A stretch of 8,939 nucleotides of DNA, from positions 1 through 8,939 of the forward strand of contig JALXBY010000016.1 of assembly GCA_026991215.1 (NCBI GenBank), given 5' to 3'. A program made the translations under genes and the position numbers. How positions within the stretch are numbered: the first letter of the stretch is position 1; each line of letters begins with the position of its first letter. Below the pieces are notes generated by a model. That model was not told where the DNA came from, searched no databases, and was given only the letters and a program-made list of their open reading frames with translations. This stretch comes from Anaerolineales bacterium. Its GTDB lineage: Bacteria > Chloroflexota > Anaerolineae > Anaerolineales > DRMV01. Of the stretch, positions 1 to 5,839 are shown in pieces.

Positions 1-1
1 G

Positions 2-244
2 GCCAGAACCGTAGCCGTGGGCACGCTGTTCACGGGGGTGTTCCTGGCCTGGCTGGCCCTGGCCCGGGAGGTGGCGAAACGGCGGTGGACGACCGCCCGC
101 CGGGTGGGGCCTGGGGAGTGGAAGAGCGAGCCCGCAAGGAACAAGGGAAAGAGGTTTGCCAATATGGGTCCATACGGCTTCGGACCGGGTATACACCTCA
201 CAGCGCTGGCTGTCGAGTACATACCGAAACCCCGCCTGGCGTAA
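2..244 (+). CDS. C-terminal end of an unidentified membrane-anchored protein (partial)
   Basis: This is an open frame entering from the left edge and ending at a TAA at 242-244; the start lies outside the window. About 80 residues are visible. The first ~25 form one hydrophobic segment (TVAVGTLFTGVFLAWLALA), followed by a strongly basic stretch (REVAKRRW, then TTARR), which is the usual pattern of a last membrane helix with a positively charged cytoplasmic tail. The codons up to about position 125 have very high GC in third positions, which favours this frame over the other open frame on the same strand. After that the base bias weakens, so the tail may be poorly conserved or the true end may differ. 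A terminator-like hairpin overlaps the stop, which agrees with a gene ending here. I do not recognise the family and assign no function. Confidence 0.4.
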   Translation, partial: ARTVAVGTLFTGVFLAWLALAREVAKRRWTTARRVGPGEWKSEPARNKGKRFANMGPYGFGPGIHLTALAVEYIPKPRLA

Positions 245-277
245 CCAGTGGTCGTCAACACCTGCCAGGCACTTTTT
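234..277 (+). terminator. Possible intrinsic terminator of the upstream gene
   Basis: GCCTGGC at 234-240 pairs perfectly with GCCAGGC at 264-270, and a run of five T follows at 273-277, two bases after the stem. The loop is long (23 bases), so this is weaker than a classical terminator. It overlaps the stop codon at 242-244 of the partial gene to the left, which would suit termination right at the end of that gene. Confidence 0.35.
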
Positions 278-343
278 ATGCCCTAATATCACGCACAAAG
301 CCAAGGGGAACATGGAGTAACCTGTGGAGAAGGGCGGACTTTT

Positions 344-369
344 CTCTGAGACCTCTGTGCCTCTACGAG
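344..369. repeat. Three degenerate 8-9 base direct repeats (CTCTGNG type)
   Basis: Three adjacent units CTCTGAGAC (344-352), CTCTGTGC (353-360) and CTCTACGAG (361-369) run head to tail in the non-coding region. They are too few and too diverged to assign to a repeat family. The units share CTCT followed by a purine-rich or GTG-like end. Confidence 0.4.
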
Positions 370-457
370 AAAACACGATGGCTTTTGCTGGTTTCGTTAG
401 AATTCAAAAACGCCTGAAGATGCCTGGGCAAGCCACCCCGCCATTGCGTAGTTTCGG

Positions 458-470
458 GTACAATTTGTAC
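458..470 (+). promoter_or_regulatory. Perfect 13-bp palindrome containing a -10-like box before the aldehyde oxidoreductase gene
   Basis: GTACAA (458-463), a central T, and TTGTAC (465-470) form a perfect inverted repeat. It contains TACAAT at 459-464, a good match to a sigma-70 -10 hexamer, 44 bases before the ATG at 509. No good -35 box is seen at the normal distance. The symmetry suggests that a dimeric regulator could bind over the -10 region, which would make this the operator and core promoter together. That is inference; only the symmetry and the hexamer match are seen. Confidence 0.4.
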
Positions 471-494
471 GAACGCCTTTGGCAAAAATCCCCC

Positions 495-500
495 AGGAGG
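495..500 (+). promoter_or_regulatory. Ribosome-binding site that fixes the start of the aldehyde oxidoreductase
   Basis: AGGAGG, a full anti-Shine-Dalgarno match, lies 8 bases before the ATG at 509. This favours 509 over an in-frame TTG at 479, which lies upstream of the site, and over the second ATG at 515. Confidence 0.85.
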
Positions 501-508
501 GATGTGCG

Positions 509-2707
509 ATGACCATGACGACTACGACCCTGCTTCCGGTGGATGTGCTCAAATCGGGCCACCGGGTGCTTGCGGAATACCGGTACGAAGTCCGCCCCGT
601 GGACCGGGGTTACGCCAACCGCACGCTGCACATCAACCTGGATACCATGACCATCGAAGAGCGTCCGGTCACCCCCTTGATGAAGGAGATGTTCACCGGC
701 GGCCGCGGGTTCGCCCTCTGGCTGGCGTGGAACACGGTTCGGGACGATACCCAATGGGACGACCCCGAAAACCCCCTCATCATCGCCAACGGGCCGATTT
801 GCGGGACCCTCTCCTACGCCGGTACGGGCAAGGCCACGGTGGTCACCATCTCCCCCCTCACGGGCCTGATTGTGGATAGCAACGTGGGCGGCATGTTCGC
901 CTCCTACCTCAAGGGCGCGGGGTTCGATGCGCTGGAAATCACAGGCAAGGCCGACCACGACGTCATCATCTACATCGACGGCGACGAAGGCCGGGTGGTG
1001 GTCGAAAAGGCCTGGCTGGAGGCCCCCTATGCCCACCTTATGGCCGAAATCCTGACCGAAATGTACGCCAAGAACGAGAACGACAAGCGAAACATCTCCG
1101 TGGTGGTCCCCGGCCCCGCGGCCAAGTACTCCCGCTACGGCATCCTCAACTTCTCCTGGTACGACCCCAAGCGCAAGAAGGTGCGCTACAAGCAGGCCGC
1201 GCGGGGCGGCACGGGCACGGTCTTCGTGGACAAGCGCATCCGGGCCATCGTGGTGCGCAAGTCCGGCTGGAACACCTTCAGCAACAACCCGGCCAAGCCC
1301 GAACTCATCAAACGGGCCAGCAAGCGCATCAACACCGAAATCTGGGAACTGGACGACAAGCAAAACCAGATGCGCAAGGTGGGTACGCCCTACCTGGTGG
1401 GCATCATGAACGACTACGACCTGCTGCCCGTACACAACTGGCAGTACGGTTCCCACCCTGAAGCCGTCAAAATCTCCAAACCGGTCTGGATTTCCCTGTT
1501 CACCCAGGGCGTGCCCGATGGGTGCCACTACGGGTGCCAGCTCTCCTGTTCCCATGGCGTAGATAACTTCCTGGTGCGCACCGGCCCCTTCAAGGGCAAG
1601 CGGGTCCTGGTGGATGGGCCGGAATACGAGAACGCGGCCGGCCTGGGCGCGAACCTGGGCATCTTCGACCCCATGGCCGTGCTGGAAATCAACTTCTACT
1701 GCGATACCTACGGCATCGATACCATCTCCTTTGGCGCGTCCATGTCCTTTGTCATGGAACTCTACCAGCGGGGCATGCTCACCCAGGAGCACACCGGCGG
1801 CCTGGACCTTTCCTGGGGCAACGCGGACGCGGTGCTGGAAATCCTGCACCAGATGGCCCGGGGCGAAGGCTTTGGCGTCATCGTGGGCCAGGGCGTGCGC
1901 TGGATGAAGCACTTCTTCCACAAGGTCTACGGCCTGGACCTGGACTTCATGAACGACATCGGCATGGAAACCAAGGGCATGGAGTTCTCCTTCTACGTCA
2001 CCAAGGAATCCCTGGCCCAGCAGGGCGGGTACGGCATCGCGAACAAAGGTCCACAGCACGACGAGGCCTGGCTCATCTTCATGGACATGGTCAACAACCA
2101 GATTCCCACCTTCGAGGACAAGGCCGAGGCCCTGCACTACTTCCCCATGTGGCGCACCTGGTTCAGCCTGCAGGGGCTGTGCAAACTGCCCTGGAACGAC
2201 ATCGAACCCGAAGACAACAAGTACGAGAAGGAACCCCACAAGGTGCCCAAGCACGTGGAGAACTACTGCTGGCTCTTCGAGGGCGTCACGGGCATCCCGG
2301 TCACGCCCGATGACCTCATCCTGCAGAGCGAGAAGGTGTACAACCTGCAGCGCATCTTCAACCTCCGCCGGGGTTCGGGCCTGCGGGAGCACGACCGCAT
2401 CCCCTACCGGGCCATGGGTCCGGTCACGGTGGAGGAATACGAATCCCGCCGGCAGCGCTACGACAAGCAACTGCAAGAACTGGGCTACGACGTGGCCAAG
2501 ATGAGCGTGGAGGAAAAGATCCAGGCCCTGCGCAAGCACCGGGAGGAACAGTACGAGAAACTCCTGGACGCGGTCTACGAGCGCCGCGGCTGGACGAAAG
2601 AGGGCATCCCCACCCTGGAGACCCTTCAGCGCCTGGGCCTGGACCAGTTCCCGGACGTGGTGCGGGTGGTCAAGGACGCGCTGCGCAAGGCGGGGTACGC
2701 GGTGTAA
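509..2707 (+). CDS. Aldehyde:ferredoxin oxidoreductase family tungsten enzyme
   Basis: The 732-residue product belongs to the tungsten bis-pterin oxidoreductases, which oxidise aldehydes to carboxylic acids in the cytoplasm and reduce ferredoxin; other family branches act on different substrates. The N-terminal domain is typical: GGRGFALW (64-71), NPLIIANGP (88-96), GKATVVTISPLTG (107-119), DSNVGGMFASYLKGAGFDAL (123-142). The middle domain has GPEYENAAGLGANLG (370-384) and YGIDTISFG (401-409). The likely [4Fe-4S] ligands are C339, C343, C347 and C558. The cysteine spacing is C-x3-C-x3-C rather than the C-x2-C-x3-C of Pyrococcus furiosus AOR, and the fourth-ligand segment reads SLQGLC (553-558), where the family motif is Asp-x-x-Gly-Leu-Cys. 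The protein is over 100 residues longer than the roughly 600-residue classical enzymes, with a charged helical tail after about 638. It appears monocistronic, with no ferredoxin-like partner visible. Family assignment is firm; the substrate is unknown. Confidence 0.93.
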   Translation: MTMTTTTLLPVDVLKSGHRVLAEYRYEVRPVDRGYANRTLHINLDTMTIEERPVTPLMKEMFTGGRGFALWLAWNTVRDDTQWDDPENPLIIANGPICGTLSYAGTGKATVVTISPLTGLIVDSNVGGMFASYLKGAGFDALEITGKADHDVIIYIDGDEGRVVVEKAWLEAPYAHLMAEILTEMYAKNENDKRNISVVVPGPAAKYSRYGILNFSWYDPKRKKVRYKQAARGGTGTVFVDKRIRAIVVRKSGWNTFSNNPAKPELIKRASKRINTEIWELDDKQNQMRKVGTPYLVGIMNDYDLLPVHNWQYGSHPEAVKISKPVWISLFTQGVPDGCHYGCQLSCSHGVDNFLVRTGPFKGKRVLVDGPEYENAAGLGANLGIFDPMAVLEINFYCDTYGIDTISFGASMSFVMELYQRGMLTQEHTGGLDLSWGNADAVLEILHQMARGEGFGVIVGQGVRWMKHFFHKVYGLDLDFMNDIGMETKGMEFSFYVTKESLAQQGGYGIANKGPQHDEAWLIFMDMVNNQIPTFEDKAEALHYFPMWRTWFSLQGLCKLPWNDIEPEDNKYEKEPHKVPKHVENYCWLFEGVTGIPVTPDDLILQSEKVYNLQRIFNLRRGSGLREHDRIPYRAMGPVTVEEYESRRQRYDKQLQELGYDVAKMSVEEKIQALRKHREEQYEKLLDAVYERRGWTKEGIPTLETLQRLGLDQFPDVVRVVKDALRKAGYAV

Positions 2708-2736
2708 CCGAAGCCTTGGCGAGCAAGCCCATAAAG

Positions 2737-2761
2737 AAGGCGGCCCGGTTTGGGCCGCCTT
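2737..2761. terminator. Bidirectional intrinsic terminator between convergent genes
   Basis: AAGGCGGCCC (2737-2746) pairs perfectly with GGGCCGCCTT (2752-2761) around the five-base loop GGTTT, and a T-run continues to 2764 on the plus strand. Read on the minus strand the hairpin is followed by TTCTTTAT. It lies 29 bases after the stop of the aldehyde oxidoreductase and 2 bases beyond the stop of the convergent HEAT-like gene, so it can end transcription from both sides. Confidence 0.9.
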
Positions 2762-2763
2762 TT

Positions 2764-3573
2764 TCATTGCGTTTCGGGCAGTTCCCGGAGAAGGGCGCGC
2801 AGCCGCGGCTTCCAGCGGGGTTCGGCCAGGGGGAGCAGGCGGGCCAGCAGCCAGCGCCATTCCCGGGGGCCGGCGCGACGGGCCAGATGCCGCATCCAGG
2901 GCAGCACCTCGCCGGGCCAGCGGCGGAACAGCGCGGCCAGCACCTCCCGCCATTCGGGTAGAAGCGCGGGGTCCGGTGGCTGCAGGTGGGCTTCCAGCAC
3001 GGGCCGAATCCGCGGGAACACGTCCATCCGCAGGTCCGCCACCGCGGGCAGCACGGCCAGCAGCACCGCGGCCTGGCGGTCAACCGAATCCGCTTCTACC
3101 ATATGGCGCTGCCAGGCCGCCAGATACGCCTGGGGAAAGGACCGAACCAGCACCGGCCCCCACTCCCGCAGCAGGGCCTCCCGAACCGGGGCCACCGAGC
3201 GGCTTTCCGTCAGGCCGCGGAAATACCGGGGCAGGTCCTCCTCCCGGGGGCTGCCGGCCCATATCCGCACGGCCAGCAAGCGGGACTCCACCACAGGATG
3301 CTGCCAGAGGGCTTCGGCCATGGCCCGCAGCCTTTCGCGCGGGGCAAGGTTCCGCCAGGTCTGCAACAGAACGTGCAGGGCCACAGGAGGCACCCGGTAG
3401 AAGCGCCAGCGGGCCGTGGGCGGGCCGACGACACCCTTCCCCGGACCCGCGACAACGCCCCAGGCCCGCCAGCGGGCTTCCAGTTCCCGCAAGAAGGCCT
3501 GGGGCGACCGGGTCCAGTGTTCCAGGAGTTGTTGCGCTTCTTCCCGAAGCCGCTGTACCCGAAGGGCCGGCAT
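2764..3573 (-). CDS. HEAT-like helical protein, AlkD (DNA alkylation repair) type
   Basis: This 269-residue protein is predicted to be almost entirely helical, rich in Arg, Leu, Trp and Ala, with no signal peptide or membrane segment. The pattern of amphipathic helix pairs resembles HEAT repeats. The segment ALWQHPVVESRLLAVRIWAG (88-107) resembles the signature region of DNA alkylation repair enzymes of the AlkD/AlkC type (typically W-x-S-P-x-x-E-x-R-x-x-A), which lift alkylated bases using a curved HEAT-like scaffold. The aromatic and acidic residues that line the AlkD active site cannot be assigned with confidence by eye, so catalytic activity is not claimed. The ATG at 3573 has GAGG five bases upstream (3579-3582) in a site overlapping the stop of ccmF; the two genes are 7 bases apart, which implies translational coupling. 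It could instead be a general HEAT-repeat scaffold. Confidence 0.6.
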   Translation of the reverse strand: MPALRVQRLREEAQQLLEHWTRSPQAFLRELEARWRAWGVVAGPGKGVVGPPTARWRFYRVPPVALHVLLQTWRNLAPRERLRAMAEALWQHPVVESRLLAVRIWAGSPREEDLPRYFRGLTESRSVAPVREALLREWGPVLVRSFPQAYLAAWQRHMVEADSVDRQAAVLLAVLPAVADLRMDVFPRIRPVLEAHLQPPDPALLPEWREVLAALFRRWPGEVLPWMRHLARRAGPREWRWLLARLLPLAEPRWKPRLRALLRELPETQ

Positions 3574-3580
3574 ACGCGCC

Positions 3581-5662
3581 TCATCCGGCCGTGGCCGGGG
3601 CTTTGGCCTTGTCCTCCCGCACCAGGAAACGGGTCACGGCCCGCAGTTCAGGCATCGGCCACAGCGCGATGAAGGTGCCGAAGGTCAGCACCCAGGCCCC
3701 GAACCACAGCCAGCGAATCAGCGGGTTGTAATAGAACTTGAAGGTAGCGCCTTCGGAAGAAATCGGCCGCCAGCCCACCAGAAGGGCATACAGGTCCTTT
3801 TCCCAGGTGCTGTACACCCCCGGAATGGTCATGGGCTGCCGCTCCAGGATGTAGAAATCCTGGCGGGGGTAAATTTCGCCTACGGGCTTGCCATCCTTGT
3901 AGACCTTAAGGATGGCCCGGGCCACCTCGCGGCCGTCATTGGTCTGGAAGACCTGCAAACCCACGTACTCCACCTCGAACTCCCGAATCCGCAGCCGCTG
4001 CCCTGCGGCCAGGGTCCGCTGCGTCTCGAACTGGAAGAACTCGATGCCGATGATGCCCAGGGCCATGAACAGCACGCCAAGGTGCACGATATACCCGCCA
4101 TACCGCCGGGGGTTGCGGCTGAGCAACCGGAGGAAGGCGACAAGCCACGGCTCCTTGGTGGCCATGCGGCGGGCGCGCGTGTCCCGCACGAATTCCAACA
4201 CCGTCACTGCACCGGTAAAGAAGACCAGGGCAAACCCCAACAGCGCGCCTGGGTTGCGCATCCCCCGCAGGAAAAGGATGGCCACGCCCACCACGGCGAC
4301 GACCCCAGGCCAGAACATGGCCTTGCGGAGTTTCTCCCATCGGGTACGGCCCCACACGGTCAACGGACCCACGCCCATAAGGAGCACCATCGCCGCAAAA
4401 AGCGGCCCGTTGACCCGCTCATAATACGGCGGGCCCAGGGTGACCTTTTCCCCAATGAAGAGCTCCGAAAGCAAGGGATAAATCAACCCCCACAGGGACA
4501 CCGCGGTAATCATCAGGAAGATGAGGTTGACGTAGAGGAACATGGCTTCCCGGGAAAGCAGGGAGCGGATGGGGCGCACGCTGCGCAGGTCCTGCCAGCG
4601 CCAGAGGAGCAACCCGGTGGAAAGCAGGAAGGTCGCAACGATGTAGATGAAGAACGCGGGGCCAATGGAACTCTGGGCGAAGGCATGGACCGAAGAAAGC
4701 ACCCCGGTACGGGTCAGGAAGGTCCCGAAGACGACCAGGCTGTAGGTGAAGATGATGAGCAGCACGTTCCAGTGCTTGAGCATGTCCCGCCGTTCCTGAA
4801 TCATCACCGAGTGGATGAACGCGGTGCCGGTCAGCCATGGGAGCAAGGCTGCGATTTCCACCGGGTCCCAACCCCAATAGCCGCCCCAGCCCAGCACGTC
4901 ATAAGCCCAGCGGGAACCCAAAATCAGGCCCATGGCCAGGAAGAACCAGGCGACCACGGACCAACGGCGGGTGAGCCGAATCCAGCGGGCATCGGTGCGG
5001 CGGGTGATGAGCGCGGCCATGGCAAAGGCATAGGGAATCACGAAACCCACGAAGCCCAGGTACAGGGCCGGGGGATGGGCAATCATGCCGGGGTGCCGGA
5101 GCAACGGGTTCAGCCCCTGACCCTCCGCGGGCCGGAAGAGTTGCGCGCCCGCGGGCGGGAACAGGGCTTCCACCACCTGGCCATCGGGCATGGCCCACAG
5201 CCTGCGGAAGGGGTTCTCCAGCACCGTGGTGAGGAAGAGGAAGAAGGCCAGGGTCATGGAGGTGAACACCACAACCCAGGGGAGGAACTCCCGGTCCCGC
5301 CGCCAGTCCCGCCAGGCCACGCCGGCCGCGTACATGGACATCAGCCACGACCAGAACAACAAGGACCCGGCCTGGCCACCCCACCACGCGGTCACCACCA
5401 GGAAGAGGGGCATCAGGGTGTTCGTCACCGATTGCACGAAGGCCACCTCGAAGCGGCGGTTGACCAGGAGGTAAATCAAAGCCGCCGAAGACAGCGAAAG
5501 CAACGCCACGATGATGCCCAACGCGTGGCGGGCACTTTCCACCCAGCGGTAATCGCCCTTACGCACGCCATAAAGGGGCGCCAAGGTGGCATATAGCGAA
5601 AGTACAAAAGCCAGCGCCAGGGCACTGGCCCCCAGGTTCACCATCCACCAAGCCATACCCAT
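3581..5662 (-). CDS. ccmF: Cytochrome c heme lyase CcmF
   Basis: The 693-residue polytopic membrane protein belongs to the CcmF/CcsA heme-handling family and is the heme lyase of the system I cytochrome c maturation pathway, which attaches heme b to apocytochrome CxxCH motifs outside the cytoplasmic membrane. The WWD domain is clear: GWGGYWGWDPVE (258-269). All four histidines known to matter in E. coli CcmF have counterparts: H196 in HPPALY, H284 in AFIHSVMIQ, H326 in VLSSVHAF and H527 in YIVHLGVLF. NPLLRHPG (185-192) is also family-typical. The common WGGHEGSLLLW motif reads WGGQAGSLLFW (94-104), with Gln for His. About 15 hydrophobic segments are visible, with a large extracytoplasmic region around 545-645. 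The start is the ATG at 5662, preceded by GGGAGG (5670-5675) at 7 bases; an in-frame TTG at 5677 lies on the other side of that site. No other ccm gene is in the window. Confidence 0.94.
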   Translation of the reverse strand: MGMAWWMVNLGASALALAFVLSLYATLAPLYGVRKGDYRWVESARHALGIIVALLSLSSAALIYLLVNRRFEVAFVQSVTNTLMPLFLVVTAWWGGQAGSLLFWSWLMSMYAAGVAWRDWRRDREFLPWVVVFTSMTLAFFLFLTTVLENPFRRLWAMPDGQVVEALFPPAGAQLFRPAEGQGLNPLLRHPGMIAHPPALYLGFVGFVIPYAFAMAALITRRTDARWIRLTRRWSVVAWFFLAMGLILGSRWAYDVLGWGGYWGWDPVEIAALLPWLTGTAFIHSVMIQERRDMLKHWNVLLIIFTYSLVVFGTFLTRTGVLSSVHAFAQSSIGPAFFIYIVATFLLSTGLLLWRWQDLRSVRPIRSLLSREAMFLYVNLIFLMITAVSLWGLIYPLLSELFIGEKVTLGPPYYERVNGPLFAAMVLLMGVGPLTVWGRTRWEKLRKAMFWPGVVAVVGVAILFLRGMRNPGALLGFALVFFTGAVTVLEFVRDTRARRMATKEPWLVAFLRLLSRNPRRYGGYIVHLGVLFMALGIIGIEFFQFETQRTLAAGQRLRIREFEVEYVGLQVFQTNDGREVARAILKVYKDGKPVGEIYPRQDFYILERQPMTIPGVYSTWEKDLYALLVGWRPISSEGATFKFYYNPLIRWLWFGAWVLTFGTFIALWPMPELRAVTRFLVREDKAKAPATAG

Positions 5663-5669
5663 CAGGCGA

Positions 5670-5675
5670 CCTCCC
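5670..5675 (-). promoter_or_regulatory. Ribosome-binding site that fixes the start of ccmF
   Basis: GGGAGG on the minus strand sits 7 bases before the ATG at 5662. It rules against the upstream in-frame TTG at 5677, which lies on the far side of the site. Confidence 0.75.
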
Positions 5676-5697
5676 AACGCAAAAATCGGCCGTGCCC

Positions 5698-5706
5698 ACT
5701 ATACCA
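5698..5706 (-). promoter_or_regulatory. Candidate extended -10 promoter for ccmF
   Basis: On the minus strand the sequence TGGTATAGT gives an extended -10 element (TG-N-TATAGT), 35 bases before the ccmF ATG at 5662. The hexamer 17 bases further upstream, GTGGAG, is a poor -35 match, which is tolerable with an extended -10. A start of transcription near 5690 would give a short leader of roughly 30 bases holding the ribosome-binding site. It suggests that ccmF and the downstream HEAT-like gene can be transcribed separately from the glycan genes. Confidence 0.4.
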
Positions 5707-5768
5707 TCAGACGTTCCAGCCCTCCACCGGTTACGTTTGCGCACTTTCCCCCAACCACCGCCAACCAT

Positions 5769-5838
5769 CGACCACCGACCATCGACCACCGACCAACGAC
5801 CACCGACGAACGACCATCGACGAACATCCACCGACCTC
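5769..5838. repeat. Heptanucleotide tandem repeat array, consensus CGACCAN
   Basis: Ten back-to-back 7-base units fill 5769-5838: CGACCAC, CGACCAT, CGACCAC, CGACCAA, CGACCAC, CGACGAA, CGACCAT, CGACGAA, CATCCAC, CGACCTC. The last base is the most variable, and the variant CGACGAA occurs twice. Related words (CCAACCA) continue out of register to about 5750. The array starts 2 bases beyond the stop codon of the WbaP-type gene and lies wholly in the gap before ccmF. The period of 7 is not a multiple of three, as expected for non-coding DNA. Heptamer tandem repeats of this general kind are known from filamentous cyanobacteria. Confidence 0.85.
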
Positions 5839-5839
5839 T

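Larger units (their letters stand above)
245..508. other. Non-coding region upstream of the aldehyde oxidoreductase gene
   Basis: No convincing gene is visible in these 264 bases. Base composition is clearly less GC-rich than in the neighbouring genes. The stretch holds the T-run of the hairpin ending at 277, a set of degenerate CTCTGNG-type words at 344-369, an AT-rich patch around 395-412 and, near the right end, a palindromic promoter-like element at 458-470 and the ribosome-binding site of the next gene. I looked for a riboswitch consensus (thiamine, cobalamin, molybdenum cofactor) and could not identify one by eye. Confidence 0.6.

Noticed and set aside
85..417. A 110-residue plus-strand frame overlapping the left partial gene and the non-coding region
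   Set aside because: It has low third-position GC where the competing frame is high, no recognisable domain, and it runs through the terminator-like hairpin.
413..450. Possible molybdenum/tungsten cofactor riboswitch before the aldehyde oxidoreductase gene
   Set aside because: Short G-C complementary words are present (around GCCTGGGCAAGCC), but I could not fit them to the known consensus or to a stable multi-stem fold by eye.
404..2953. A very long open frame (about 849 residues) on the minus strand, covering the whole aldehyde oxidoreductase gene
   Set aside because: It is a mirror of a GC-biased gene. The product is repetitive in Val, His, Gly and Leu with no recognisable motif, it runs antisense to a clear enzyme with a perfect ribosome-binding site, and it crosses the terminator hairpin.
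3416..5596. A long plus-strand open frame (about 726 residues) antisense to ccmF
   Set aside because: The product is rich in His, Gln, Gly, Pro and Glu, as expected from reading hydrophobic codons backwards. The opposite strand encodes an unmistakable CcmF with intact motifs.
5769..5838. The heptamer array considered as a CRISPR array
   Set aside because: The units are 7 bases long and contiguous, with no unique spacers and no cas genes nearby.
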